Notes: generated by a model from the letters alone, not told the origin. DNA of 40,006 nucleotides from Flavobacterium franklandianum (GCF_007097365.1 NZ_VJZR01000019.1:1-40006); one strand, 5' to 3'; numbered from the stretch's first letter, positions 1 through 8,883 are shown. A program made the numbers and translations.

Positions 1-85
1 AACTATGGAAAGACTAATCGTTGCTGGAGTTAATCATCGATGGAATGAATTATAGGTAGCTAAACGGACAAGCATAAAAAATATT

Positions 86-122
86 AAACCACTTTGACTT
101 TTGATTTAAAGTGGTTTTTTCT
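86..122 (+). terminator. Rho-independent terminator of the gene left of the window
   Basis: Inverted repeat AAACCACTTT (86-95) / AAAGTGGTTT (108-117) with a 12-nt loop, running into a T tract at 115-120. It probably ends transcription of a plus-strand gene that enters from the left. The minus strand also has a T-rich flank, so it may act in both directions. Confidence 0.7.
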
Positions 123-315
123 TTGAAAACATATACTGAAATACAAAAGGTTTAAAATGAGCCCCGATAGAATTGAAAATCCTCCCGATTTTTATTAGGG
201 AGATTCTTCACTTAAACTTTATTTTATTGGAGTTCAGTGAACTTCGTTTGCAATGAATGGCCGGACAAAACGTCTTTAAAAAAATAAAGATTTACGCTCC
301 TTAAAATAAAAATCG

Positions 316-323
316 TAATTTTG
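316..323 (+). promoter_or_regulatory. -7 promoter element for rimO
   Basis: TAATTTTG matches the Bacteroidota -7 consensus TAnnTTTG, 32 bp before the rimO start codon. No exact TTG was seen at the -33 spacing. Confidence 0.5.
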
Positions 324-355
324 CCAACTTCCCAAATTATCGGGATTATAAATAT

Positions 356-1657
356 ATGAGAACCAAATCGTTAAAAAAAAATAGAATCAACGTGATCACC
401 CTTGGGTGTTCAAAAAATGTATATGATAGCGAAGTCCTAATGGGACAATTAAAAGCTAGCGGAAAAGATGTCGTTCACGAAGAAGAAGGCAACATTGTAG
501 TCATCAATACTTGTGGGTTTATAGATAATGCGAAGGCAGAATCCGTAAATATGATTCTAGAATATGCCGATAAAAAAGAACGTGGATTAGTTGATAAAGT
601 ATTCGTTACCGGATGTTTATCTGAACGTTACAGACCGGATTTAGAAAAAGAAATCCCAAATGTTGACCAGTTTTTTGGCACTACAGAATTACCTGCATTG
701 CTAAAAGCTTTGGGCGCAGATTACAAACACGAATTGCTTGGCGAACGTTTGACAACGACTCCTAAAAATTATGCTTATCTAAAAATTGCCGAAGGTTGCG
801 ACAGACCTTGTAGTTTCTGTGCTATTCCGTTGATGCGAGGAAAACACGTTTCGCAAACCATAGAAAAATTAGTAAAAGAAACCGAAGGATTGGCAAAAAA
901 TGGTGTAAAAGAAATAATTCTTATTGCACAAGATTTGACGTATTACGGCTTGGATATATACAAAAAAAGAAATCTTGGCGAATTATTAGAAGCTTTGGTA
1001 AAAGTAGAAGGAATCGAATGGATACGTTTACATTACGCCTTTCCTACTGGATTCCCGATGGATGTTTTGGAAATTATGAAGCGCGAACCAAAGATTTGCA
1101 ACTATATTGACATTCCGTTGCAACACATTTCGGATGCTGTTTTGAAATCGATGAAGCGCGGCACAACTAAAGAAAAAACCACTAAATTATTGCAAGAGTT
1201 CCGTAAAGCCGTTCCTGGAATGACCATTAGAACCACATTGATTGTAGGTTATCCTGGCGAAACTCAAGAAGATTTCGAAACTTTGAGAGACTGGGTTCAG
1301 GAAATGAAATTCGAACGCTTAGGTTGCTTTACTTATTCACATGAAGAAAACACAAGCGCATATGATTTGGTTGACGATGTTCCCGAAGATGTAAAAAAAG
1401 ATCGTGCCAATGAAATTATGGAACTTCAATCTCAAATTTCTTGGGATTTAAACCAAGAGAAAATCGGCAAAACTTTCCGTTGTATTATCGACAGAAAAGA
1501 AGGTGAGCATTTCGTAGGAAGAACAGAATTTGACAGCCCAGATGTTGATAATGAAGTGCTTATAGATGCTTCAAAACATTATGTTAAAACAGGAGAATTC
1601 GTAATGGTTAAAATTATTGATGCCACCGAATTTGATTTATTCGCAGAACCTGCTTAA
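356..1657 (+). CDS. rimO: Ribosomal protein S12 methylthiotransferase RimO
   Basis: Radical SAM enzyme that adds a methylthio group to the conserved aspartate of ribosomal protein S12. At 433 aa it has normal family length. An N-terminal UPF0004 domain carries the three cluster-binding cysteines (C18 in LGCSKN, C53 in NTCGF, C87 in TGCLSE). The radical SAM motif EGCDRPCSFC has C148, C152 and C155. A C-terminal TRAM domain occupies roughly residues 365-430. The N-terminal LGCSKNVYDSE and the central IPLMRGKHVSQ favour RimO over the related tRNA enzyme MiaB. The ATG follows a TAnnTTTG element with a short leader. The next gene begins 24 bp downstream on the same strand, so cotranscription is likely. 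Confidence 0.97.
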   Translation: MRTKSLKKNRINVITLGCSKNVYDSEVLMGQLKASGKDVVHEEEGNIVVINTCGFIDNAKAESVNMILEYADKKERGLVDKVFVTGCLSERYRPDLEKEIPNVDQFFGTTELPALLKALGADYKHELLGERLTTTPKNYAYLKIAEGCDRPCSFCAIPLMRGKHVSQTIEKLVKETEGLAKNGVKEIILIAQDLTYYGLDIYKKRNLGELLEALVKVEGIEWIRLHYAFPTGFPMDVLEIMKREPKICNYIDIPLQHISDAVLKSMKRGTTKEKTTKLLQEFRKAVPGMTIRTTLIVGYPGETQEDFETLRDWVQEMKFERLGCFTYSHEENTSAYDLVDDVPEDVKKDRANEIMELQSQISWDLNQEKIGKTFRCIIDRKEGEHFVGRTEFDSPDVDNEVLIDASKHYVKTGEFVMVKIIDATEFDLFAEPA

Positions 1658-1681
1658 ATTTACAACAATAAAACACTCAAG

Positions 1682-2179
1682 ATGAAAACTACAACTTTAT
1701 TTATAACTTGTTTGATTATATTGATCTCAATAAATACGATTTCTGCTCAATATGGTAATAATGGATATGGAGGAAATGGTTATGGCAATGGTTCGCGGAA
1801 TGGAATGAACCAAATGGGCGGAATGAATCAAAGAAGTGAGCCAGAAAAACCAAAAGAAATTCCCGCCGAAGAAATTGTAGCGAAATACATGGAAGACATG
1901 AAACCCGCAGTAGGACTAGATGAACTTCAATCCATTGCTATAACAAATGTTTTAGTTGAAAGCGTAAATGCACAAGGTAGAATTACCAAATTAAATTTAT
2001 CTCAAGAGGACTTAATGAATGAATACAAAGCACTTGCAGAAAGCACCGACAGAAAAATAAATAATTTTTTGAATAAAGATCAAAAAGATAAATACCTAGC
2101 TTTTAAAGAGGATATAAAACAACCAAAAAAAAAGAAAGACAAAAAGAAAGGACAAGCTCCTGAAAATAAAGAAAAATAA
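1682..2179 (+). CDS. Secreted Gly/Asn-rich hypothetical protein
   Basis: 165 aa with a clear signal peptide (positive start, hydrophobic core, cut after ISAQ near residue 23). Next comes a low-complexity stretch built from YGNNGYGG/GNG and NGMNQMGG units (about residues 24-50), then a helical charged domain (about 57-145), and a tail made almost only of Lys with some Pro and Gln (146-165). Function is unknown. The charged domain has the look of small periplasmic helical proteins, with LNKDQKDKYLAFKEDIK resembling the end of such domains, but that is a weak resemblance. The ATG at 1682 follows rimO by 24 bp and probably shares its transcript. Confidence 0.85.
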   Translation: MKTTTLFITCLIILISINTISAQYGNNGYGGNGYGNGSRNGMNQMGGMNQRSEPEKPKEIPAEEIVAKYMEDMKPAVGLDELQSIAITNVLVESVNAQGRITKLNLSQEDLMNEYKALAESTDRKINNFLNKDQKDKYLAFKEDIKQPKKKKDKKKGQAPENKEK

Positions 2180-2325
2180 ATGGTATGAAATCGCCACTAA
2201 CAAAGAGTTTATTGCAAATAATTGAATAATCATCGAACTCCGATGAAAATAAAGTATTGTGAGTAAACACCAATAAGAAAAAGGCAATACCATATATGAC
2301 CGCTGAAAAAACAAAATTTACATAT

Positions 2326-3243
2326 ATGAAACACAAAGTACTTTACACTTTCTATTGTTTAACAATATCAGTTATTATTGTTTCTTGTTCTTCTAATCCT
2401 TATAAAGCAAGCAATAAATCTTATAAAGAACAACTAAAAGTCTACAAGGAAACCATATCCAATACTGAACCTGCACAATTAGAAACTAGTAACACTACCA
2501 TATTACCACCTATTGATGTAACAACTATAGACCCACTAGCGCTTTATAAAGACACTTTATCTATAAAATCTCCTATTGCATTAATGAACGGAATCAGTAC
2601 TGAGTGGATAAGCACGGTCAATTTTAATCTCAGAAAACCTAATTTTATCATTCTTCATCATACAGCCCAAGACTCATTAGCGCAAACATTAAAAACATTT
2701 ACTACAACAAAACCCCAAGTAAGCTCTCATTATGTAATTGCTGATGATGGTCGGGTAGTTCAAATGGTAAATGATTATCTTAGGGCTTGGCACGGAGGAA
2801 ATGCCATTTGGGGAAAAAACACCGATATTAATTCGGCATCTATAGGAATTGAATTAGACAATAATGGATTTGAACCTTTTTCAGATAAACAAATTATAAG
2901 TCTTTTGGCTTTATTAACAAAACTAAAAAAAGACTACAACATTCCTACTCAAAACATTATTGGTCATTCTGACATTGCACCTACACGAAAAACAGATCCA
3001 AGTAAGCTATTCCCATGGAAACTTCTCGCTCTAAATGATTTTGGCATCTGGCCAGACGAGGTACTAGAAACAGCGCCCGAAAACTTTAATGTAGAGCAAG
3101 CTTTACGAATTATTGGCTATAACACCAAAAATCTGTCTTCAGCAATAGCGGCTTTCAAACTTCATTATATTCAAACTGAAGTTGATAGCGTATTAGATGA
3201 AAAAACAATAAATACTATCTATAGCATTTACAAGAAACAATAA
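2326..3243 (+). CDS. N-acetylmuramoyl-L-alanine amidase, lipoprotein
   Basis: Amidase_2 family enzyme that cleaves the amide bond between MurNAc and the stem peptide; likely an AmiD-like lipoprotein in the periplasm. I place the start at the ATG at 2326, not the in-frame ATG at 2296, because MKHKVLYTFYCLTISVIIVSC is then a complete lipoprotein signal with lipobox IVSC and lipidated C21. Zinc ligands are visible as the first His of LHHTA (H111), H214 in GHSDIAP and D224 in RKTDP. SHYVI and SIGIELDNNG are also typical. The last 60 or so residues resemble a small peptidoglycan-binding helical domain (ALRIIGYN...AFKLHYIQ). A strong terminator follows. Confidence 0.9.
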   Translation: MKHKVLYTFYCLTISVIIVSCSSNPYKASNKSYKEQLKVYKETISNTEPAQLETSNTTILPPIDVTTIDPLALYKDTLSIKSPIALMNGISTEWISTVNFNLRKPNFIILHHTAQDSLAQTLKTFTTTKPQVSSHYVIADDGRVVQMVNDYLRAWHGGNAIWGKNTDINSASIGIELDNNGFEPFSDKQIISLLALLTKLKKDYNIPTQNIIGHSDIAPTRKTDPSKLFPWKLLALNDFGIWPDEVLETAPENFNVEQALRIIGYNTKNLSSAIAAFKLHYIQTEVDSVLDEKTINTIYSIYKKQ

Positions 3244-3260
3244 CCTATACACACATAAAA

Positions 3261-3297
3261 AAAAGGCTTTTTGAAATATTCAAAAAGCCTTTTTTTG
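3261..3297 (+). terminator. Terminator after the amidase gene
   Basis: Strong hairpin: AAAAGGCTTTTTGAA pairs with TTCAAAAAGCCTTTT around a short ATA-type loop, followed by TTTTTTG. It lies about 20 bp after the amidase stop codon and probably ends the rimO-amidase transcript. Confidence 0.9.
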
Positions 3298-3504
3298 TTG
3301 GTTTGATACTCAAAAAACCTTCATAATTTATATTTATTCAGCAAAATCATTTAAAATAGAATTTAATCTCGTTTTGGATTTAAATACCAATAACTTTTAT
3401 AAAAGTTCCATTTGTCAGTTCAATTGCCACCGATAACTATTCTAGAATAACGATCGAACTCGATGTCAATGTTGTCAATATAAGGATAAATACACAATAA
3501 GTAT

Positions 3505-3571
3505 GTCATTTCGAACAGAGGGAAAATCAAATAACGAGAGAAACTAATGAAATTTGTCCTTCGTCGAAATG
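3505..3571. repeat. REP-like palindromic element
   Basis: Imperfect inverted repeat with CATTTCGA at 3507-3514 and TCGAAATG at 3564-3571. The ends (GTCATTTCGA...GAGGGAAAATC) resemble the short dispersed GTCATTTCGA-type repeats I know from Flavobacterium and relatives. Only one copy is visible here, so family membership is from memory. Confidence 0.45.
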
Positions 3572-3711
3572 GAAAAAAAATACAATATTGGCATTGTTAC
3601 CGTAGTAACAAAATATAATTGGACTATAACTATTGCATTCTTTTTGTATATCTTAAGTTCGATTATTAAGGTATTAATTTTAATCAGTTCAAATTTTATT
3701 TAATTTTTTTT

Positions 3712-3749
3712 CAAAAAAAAAGCCAAGACACTAAAATTAGCATCTTGGC
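3712..3749 (-). terminator. Terminator of the porin gene
   Basis: Read on the minus strand, GCCAAGA and TCTTGGC (3743-3749 and 3722-3728) form a stem whose loop can pair further through CTAA/TTAG, followed by a T run (the A run at 3713-3721). It lies 34 bp after the porin stop codon. Confidence 0.85.
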
Positions 3750-3782
3750 AAAAAATATTTTTAAAATTTTATATTGTTTTTC

Positions 3783-4808
3783 CTAGAATCCGTAAACTAC
3801 GGCTAGAGTAGCTTGAGAAGCAGCCTTAGTTGCAGCCATATCAGAATCTGTGAAATATTCATCTGAATTACTATCCAATCTAAACTCAGGAATAAAAGTA
3901 AAACCTCCAACTTTGTAATTAGCAGATAAAGTAAAAGCAGTTACCGATTGATCCGCATCAATACCATACAAATCCGCACCTTCTTTAGACTTAAAATATT
4001 CAGCACGCAATCCTAATGCAAAAGCATCGGTAACAGCAACAGAAGGGTACAAAGCAAATCCAGTATAACCAACTTCACCTTCGTTAGACCAATCTGCTAC
4101 ATTTAAGCCCAATTTGAATTTTTCAGAAAGTTGAAATGTTGCAGTCAAATCGATAATAGTTCCGCTCACTGAACCGTCCATAAAGTTAAGGTATGCGCTT
4201 ACGCCCTCAGACGCATAAGACAATTGACCTCCAACAGCATTTAACCCTTTGGTAGGATCAGCTTGATAATTATTCCAGGTATCATTAAATATACCTAACA
4301 TTGCCCCAAATTTATCAGATATTTTATAGTTTGCTTTTATACCAGCGTTTTGAAATGGTCCATTAGTAAACAAATATGAGGTAGAATAGTGGAAATTAGC
4401 CACTGGAGATATTACCTCATAACCAATAAATGTTCCCATATAACCTGCAGTCATACTAAATTTATCAGTAAAAGCATAAGTAGTATATAAATTTTGAATG
4501 TGGAAAGATTGTCCAGCTACATCTGGAATAGATTGACCTGCACCTCTTGGTCCAAAAGACAGTTCACCTACAAACGAGGCTTTACCGTACGATTTCTTTA
4601 AAGCAAAATCAAGCATACCTAGAGAAAGTGAATTTTGATCCGATGCAAAACTTGTTCCAATGTTTGCGTTTTTCGAAAAATCATACTTATAATACAAATC
4701 TCCAGAGCCAGATATTTCTAAAGGAGTAGATGTTGGAGTTTCAGTTGCATCCTGAGCAAAAGTTATGCTCGTAATCATTAATGCTAAAATTAGTGTTACT
4801 TTTTTCAT
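3783..4808 (-). CDS. OmpL-like outer membrane beta-barrel porin (BBP2 type)
   Basis: 341 aa outer membrane protein. The signal peptide (MKKVTLILALMITSITFAQ) is followed by alternating amphipathic strands throughout, many ending in aromatic residues, and the chain ends in Phe (VVYGF), as outer membrane barrels do. The stretch MTAGYMGTFIGYE...FNDTWNNYQ fits the putative beta-barrel porin-2 (OmpL-like) family, whose substrates are generally unknown. The gene stands alone: a terminator lies just behind it and nearly 700 bp of AT-rich non-coding DNA lies in front, so it probably has its own regulated promoter. The family call is by sequence appearance; the substrate cannot be predicted. Confidence 0.85.
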   Translation of the reverse strand: MKKVTLILALMITSITFAQDATETPTSTPLEISGSGDLYYKYDFSKNANIGTSFASDQNSLSLGMLDFALKKSYGKASFVGELSFGPRGAGQSIPDVAGQSFHIQNLYTTYAFTDKFSMTAGYMGTFIGYEVISPVANFHYSTSYLFTNGPFQNAGIKANYKISDKFGAMLGIFNDTWNNYQADPTKGLNAVGGQLSYASEGVSAYLNFMDGSVSGTIIDLTATFQLSEKFKLGLNVADWSNEGEVGYTGFALYPSVAVTDAFALGLRAEYFKSKEGADLYGIDADQSVTAFTLSANYKVGGFTFIPEFRLDSNSDEYFTDSDMAATKAASQATLAVVYGF

Positions 4809-5497
4809 GTTTGTTTTAGTTTAATTATTGATTTAGTTTTAATTGTTTTTAAATTTGTGGCTATCAAATACATTTTTCAACTATTAAGAAAACATCATTT
4901 AATAGTTAAAACTTGTGACTTAATTAACTTTTCACTGAGGCAAATCTATCAACTTTTGTTAAACTAAAATAGTATAAAAAGGCTTATTTAACTTTTTCGC
5001 TAAAGAATTATTGATAACCAAAAATTGATTGCCAAAAAATATATTATCTTTATTAAAATGATTTTTTTTTATTATATTTTTATTTAGTTTTTCCAACTCA
5101 CCCCCTAATTTTTAGACATTTTTGTAAAATAAATTTAAAAAAAGCTTAAAAAATCATTTTTTTTGTAACTAAATTTTCTAATACCCCCTAAAAAAATACC
5201 GTTCATAGATTTTATAAAAAATATAAATTAAAGTAAAATCAACTAACTAACTCCAGAAAAAACAGATTAATGAGGGTAATATTCTATTTTTTTTTGCTCT
5301 AAATTATCAAATTAACACATTAGTTATTGACTATGTACATGGCTAAACTTAAAGCTAGTTTCTGTCTAAAATTTATCGATTAAAAAGAACTACTATTCCC
5401 AAAAACTTTTGTATCCACAAATACTCGGCTGATAATTTTATTTTTAAATTCAATCCAATAATTTCAATTTCATATAATAATTCTATATTTGTAAGCT
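4809..5497. promoter_or_regulatory. Long AT-rich divergent regulatory region
   Basis: 689 bp separate the porin (minus) from a small gene (plus). I see no credible gene. Two copies of CCCCCTAA lie in the same orientation at 5101-5108 and 5184-5191, 83 bp apart, among long A and T tracts. They are the only C-rich motifs here and may be regulator sites. On the minus strand, TGTATTTG about 60 bp before the porin start is one base off the TAnnTTTG consensus. Confidence 0.4.
5484..5491 (+). promoter_or_regulatory. -7 promoter element before the SulP cluster
   Basis: TATATTTG matches TAnnTTTG exactly, but it ends only 6 bp before the ATG at 5498. If used, the transcript would be almost leaderless. 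I saw no clear -33 TTG. Confidence 0.4.
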
Positions 5498-5779
5498 ATG
5501 AATATAATCGCACGACTTTTATTGTTTATCTTCGTGAGCTTTCTAATTACGCCAGCAGTTATTAGTGTAATTGAGGAAGATGCAGACACGTCAGCATTTT
5601 ATAGTTTTTCTGAAGAAGAAAAAACACATAAAGAAATTAAAGCCATTATTAATTTTGATGTTACGTGTACCGCAGTCGATTTATCTCAATTGAATTACAG
5701 TTCAATTTTCACTGAGAAATTTTCAAAGCACGATAATATTTCGTCCAAAATTTTTATTCCTCCACCCGAACAAGTTTAA
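5498..5779 (+). CDS. Small membrane-anchored protein with C-terminal PPPEQV
   Basis: 93 aa. One N-terminal hydrophobic segment (about residues 4-24, LLLFIFVSFLITPAV) is either a signal peptide or an anchor. It is followed by an acidic polar domain and the ending IFIPPPEQV. I do not recognise the family. The gene lies 85 bp before the SulP transporter gene on the same strand. The protein at 8483-8788, on the other side of the SulP/carbonic anhydrase pair, has the same plan and ends LPPPEAS, so the two may be related accessory proteins of the transporter. The PPPE ending is visible; the role is inference. Confidence 0.75.
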   Translation: MNIIARLLLFIFVSFLITPAVISVIEEDADTSAFYSFSEEEKTHKEIKAIINFDVTCTAVDLSQLNYSSIFTEKFSKHDNISSKIFIPPPEQV

Positions 5780-5864
5780 TACATTGTTGATTTTAGTTTT
5801 TAAAATCAATTTACCCATTTTTATATGGGAAAAATCTATGTATTTAATTTTTTAGTAAGGTATT

Positions 5865-7481
5865 ATGACAAAAAAAATCAATCTTTTTGCCAACCTCAAA
5901 TCTGATTTTGCTTCAGGTTTAGTGGTTTTTTTGGTGGCTTTACCACTATGTTTAGGAATTGCAATGGCTTCTGGAGCTCCCCTCTTTTCGGGAATTATAG
6001 CCGGAATTGTAGGAGGAATTGTAGTAGGGTATTTAAGTAAATCTCATATAAGTGTTTCTGGACCTGCGGCTGGTTTAACAGCAATTGTATTAACATCAAT
6101 AACTGATTTAGGTGCTTTTGATATCTTTTTGACAGCTGTTTTTATCTCTGGTTTAATACAATTAGGATTAGGATTCCTAAAAGCAGGAGGTATTTCAAAT
6201 TACATTCCAACAAATGTAATCGAAGGAATGCTAGCAGGTATCGGAATTATTATAATTCTAAAACAGCTACCACATGCTTTTGGATATGATAGTGATTTTG
6301 AAGGTGATATGGCCTTTTCACAAACAGACGGAAGCAATACATTTTCGGCTTTATTAGGCATTTTCGATTATATTCAACTAGGCTCAATCATCATCGCAGC
6401 TTTATCCATATTGATTTTAATTGCTTGGGATAAACTTCCTTTTCTAAAGAAATTAAAATTAATTCCTGGAGCACTTATCGCGGTTATCTTAGGTGTGCTA
6501 TTAAATGAAATTTTCATCTCAACCGGAAGTTCATTGGCAATAGGGAAAGAACATTTGGTTTCGTTACCAATCCCATCTACATTTGAAGAGTTCAAACAAA
6601 TTATTGTAACTCCTAATTTTTCTGGGATTACCAACCCAAAAGTGTGGATTGTTGGTCTTACTATTGCAATAGTAGCGTCAATAGAAACATTATTATGTGT
6701 TGAAGCGGCTGACAGAATGGACGTTCACAAACGATATACAGATACAAATATTGAACTTAAAGCACAAGGAATTGGTAACTTGGTTAGCTCCCTTTTAGGT
6801 GGTTTACCTATGACGTCGGTAGTGGTTCGAACTTCGGCAAATAATAATGCTGGTGCTAAATCTAAAATGTCTACCATTATACACGGTGTACTTTTATTGT
6901 TGAGCGTTTTGACAATTCCTGCAATCTTGAATAAAATTCCATTGGCAACATTGGCTGCAATCTTATTGTTGGTAGGTTATAAATTAGCAAAACCAGCTAC
7001 ATTCAAACATTTTTGGGAGAATGGAAAATACCAATTTGCTCCATTTATTACCACATTACTAGCGGTTGTATTTTTAGATTTATTAAAAGGTGTAGCTTTG
7101 GGATTAATCATAAGTGTTTTTGCCATCTTACGTGGAAATATGAAAAGAGCTTATCACTTTAGAAAAGAACAATATCACGATGGAGATGTCATTCACATTG
7201 ATTTAGCCCAAGAAGTATCTTTCTTGAATAAAGCTGCAATTAAAGAGACTTTAAGTAAAATTCCGGGAAACTCAAAAGTAATCATTAATGCTCAAGATAC
7301 TGTTTACATAGCGCACGATGTATTGGATTTAATAAAAGAATTCAAAAAAATTAGAGCTAAAGAAGAAAATATTAAAGTAAAATTGACTGGATTTAAAAAA
7401 GAATATGAATTAGAAAACACAGGTGAAGAAGAAAAACACGTATTCGTTACAACAAATTTAAATAAACTCCAAGAAAAATGA
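5865..7481 (+). CDS. SulP family anion (bicarbonate/sulfate) transporter
   Basis: 538 aa inner membrane transporter. The first 430 residues or so hold the multi-span SulP core: an N-terminal LKSDFASGLVVFLVALPLCLGIAMASG block, VSGPAAGLTA, and the conserved ETLLCVEAADRM segment. The final 100 residues form a short cytoplasmic STAS-like domain (DVIHIDLAQEVSFLNKAA...VIINAQDTVYIAHDVLD). SulP proteins carry sulfate, bicarbonate or other anions. Because the stop overlaps the start of a beta-carbonic anhydrase gene (ATGA at 7478-7481), bicarbonate is the likelier substrate, as in the cyanobacterial BicA group. The start is the ATG at 5865. Substrate is inferred from context, not from a diagnostic residue. 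Confidence 0.93.
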   Translation: MTKKINLFANLKSDFASGLVVFLVALPLCLGIAMASGAPLFSGIIAGIVGGIVVGYLSKSHISVSGPAAGLTAIVLTSITDLGAFDIFLTAVFISGLIQLGLGFLKAGGISNYIPTNVIEGMLAGIGIIIILKQLPHAFGYDSDFEGDMAFSQTDGSNTFSALLGIFDYIQLGSIIIAALSILILIAWDKLPFLKKLKLIPGALIAVILGVLLNEIFISTGSSLAIGKEHLVSLPIPSTFEEFKQIIVTPNFSGITNPKVWIVGLTIAIVASIETLLCVEAADRMDVHKRYTDTNIELKAQGIGNLVSSLLGGLPMTSVVVRTSANNNAGAKSKMSTIIHGVLLLLSVLTIPAILNKIPLATLAAILLLVGYKLAKPATFKHFWENGKYQFAPFITTLLAVVFLDLLKGVALGLIISVFAILRGNMKRAYHFRKEQYHDGDVIHIDLAQEVSFLNKAAIKETLSKIPGNSKVIINAQDTVYIAHDVLDLIKEFKKIRAKEENIKVKLTGFKKEYELENTGEEEKHVFVTTNLNKLQEK

Positions 7482-8161
7482 AAACACATACTAAAGAATC
7501 GCAAGCACAAATTACAGCGAGAATAGCATTAGAATATTTACAAGAAGGAAATGATCGATTTATCAAAAATTTGAAAGCCAATCGCAACTTATTACAACAA
7601 GCAAATGAAACAGTAGAAGGGCAATGGCCATTTGCTACAATATTGAGCTGTATTGATAGCAGAACATCGGCTGAATTAATTTTTGATCAAGGGTTGGGAG
7701 ATATTTTCTCCATAAGAATTGCAGGAAATGTAATCAATACAGACATATTAGGAAGTATGGAATTTGCTTGTAAAATAGCAGGTTCAAAACTAATTGTAGT
7801 TTTAGGTCACAGCAAATGTGGTGCGGTAAAAGGAGCCTGCGACCATATTGAAATGGGTAATCTTACTGAATTATTGTCCAAAATACAACCAGCAGTTTAT
7901 CAAGAAAAAACTACCAAAACCGACCGATCTTCAAAAAACGGTTCATTTGTTGAAAATGTTTCGGTTATTAATGTAAAGCGAAATGTAAAAAGTATCATTG
8001 AGCGTAGTTTTATTCTGGAACAAATGGTCGAAAATGGCCAAATTGGAATTATAGGTGCTATGCATGACATTGAAACGGGAAAAGTTACTTTTTATCCAGA
8101 TGTAATGTATATCAAAGATGATAAAAATTCGAAATTTTCCGTAACAGATTTAAGGCTTTAG
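7478..8161 (+). CDS. Beta-class carbonic anhydrase
   Basis: 227 aa cytoplasmic zinc enzyme that interconverts CO2 and bicarbonate. Zinc ligands and the catalytic dyad are all present: C58, D60 and R62 in SCIDSR, and H111 and C114 in GHSKCGAVKGAC. IRIAGNVI and the ending GKVTFYPD are typical of the family. Translation is probably coupled to the SulP transporter through the 4-bp ATGA overlap, which supports joint bicarbonate import and use. The start is fixed by the overlap. Confidence 0.95.
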   Translation: MKTHTKESQAQITARIALEYLQEGNDRFIKNLKANRNLLQQANETVEGQWPFATILSCIDSRTSAELIFDQGLGDIFSIRIAGNVINTDILGSMEFACKIAGSKLIVVLGHSKCGAVKGACDHIEMGNLTELLSKIQPAVYQEKTTKTDRSSKNGSFVENVSVINVKRNVKSIIERSFILEQMVENGQIGIIGAMHDIETGKVTFYPDVMYIKDDKNSKFSVTDLRL

Positions 8162-8482
8162 TAATTGTAGCAATACTAGAAATTAATATAGGTTAAGTTT
8201 AAAATCACTACATTAGTATCCAATAATTTAGTGCTATTTTTTTGTTTATAAGTCAAAACAATATCTTAAAAAATATGTTTATTCCTAATTCACTCCAACT
8301 AACATTTACAACAAAGTTTAACTATTGGATTAAATTTGTATTATTTCAAATGAAACAGCCCTAAAAAAAAGGTGTCTTTACAATAAAATTGCAACAAAAA
8401 TACCTCGAAAATAAACAAAAAAAAGGTTTACTAAAACGTCAAATCACTTGTAAAATAATCACTTTATCGTTAAATAGGAAAA
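8162..8482. other. Intergenic AT-rich stretch after carbonic anhydrase
   Basis: 321 bp without a gene. It contains TAAATTTG at 8331-8338, an exact TAnnTTTG match that could start the transcript of the two downstream small genes with a leader of roughly 140 nt. I found no clear terminator for the carbonic anhydrase gene. Confidence 0.35.
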
Positions 8483-8788
8483 ATGAAAAAAATGAAAAAC
8501 AACTTGATTCTAACACTGTTAATTTCGACTTATTCCTTAATCTGGATTAGTAACAAACTATCGTTGGTTTTAGAAAATGAAAAATATGGTTTTTATAAAA
8601 TAGTTGAAAATAGTGACCCTAAAAATGAAACTGAAAATAAATTAGACTCTGAATTTTTAAATGAAATCGCATTAATAATTATAGAAAACACTAACTATTC
8701 TGAGACTAAAAAGGAAATTATTAGTTATACTTTTAAAGTGAAAGAGGTTTGTATTGAAAAAAACTTACCTCCGCCAGAAGCATCATAA
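8483..8788 (+). CDS. Small membrane-anchored protein with C-terminal PPPEAS
   Basis: 101 aa. The N-terminal hydrophobic segment (about residues 7-27, NLILTLLISTYSLIWIS) is followed by an acidic, Asn-rich domain and the ending KNLPPPEAS. It matches the small protein at 5498-5779 in layout and in the PPPE ending, but the middle parts show no clear similarity. Function unknown. It starts with two possible Met codons (residues 1 and 4); I keep the first. A secreted hypothetical follows 95 bp downstream. Confidence 0.7.
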   Translation: MKKMKNNLILTLLISTYSLIWISNKLSLVLENEKYGFYKIVENSDPKNETENKLDSEFLNEIALIIIENTNYSETKKEIISYTFKVKEVCIEKNLPPPEAS

Positions 8789-8883
8789 TTGATTTTAAAC
8801 AACACAATTGCTAAATAGCATCACATATATTCCTTAGTGATGCTAATAACAAATCACGAATATCTAATTAAAAATCAATTAAA

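Larger units (their letters stand above)
1..355. other. Intergenic region upstream of rimO
   Basis: No convincing gene lies here. A short plus-strand frame open from the window edge ends with TAG at 53-55 and could be the last 17 residues of an upstream gene, but I do not recognise it. A terminator hairpin follows at 86-120. From 124 to 310 I see only a weak imperfect hairpin near 178-216 (TCCC against GGGA). Confidence 0.4.
3298..3782. other. Intergenic region between the amidase and porin genes
   Basis: Convergent intergenic stretch without a convincing gene. It holds a REP-like palindromic element at 3505-3571 and the minus-strand terminator of the porin gene at 3712-3749. A 20-codon minus-strand open piece near 3333-3395 could be a decayed gene end, but it is too short to call. 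Confidence 0.5.

Noticed and set aside
1..55. Possible last 17 codons of a gene entering from the left
   Set aside because: The frame is consistent with the terminator at 86-122, but the peptide (ending AGVNHRWNEL) is too short to recognise and could be chance.
2096..2336. Two minus-strand hydrophobic frames opposite the 3' end of the Gly/Asn-rich gene
   Set aside because: They are rich in Phe and Leu because they complement a Lys-rich tail; membrane-like composition is an artefact.
3333..3395. Minus-strand peptide KLLVFKSKTRLNSILNDFAE before a stop
   Set aside because: It reads like the end of a small protein, but it is only 20 codons after an upstream stop, with no partner frame.
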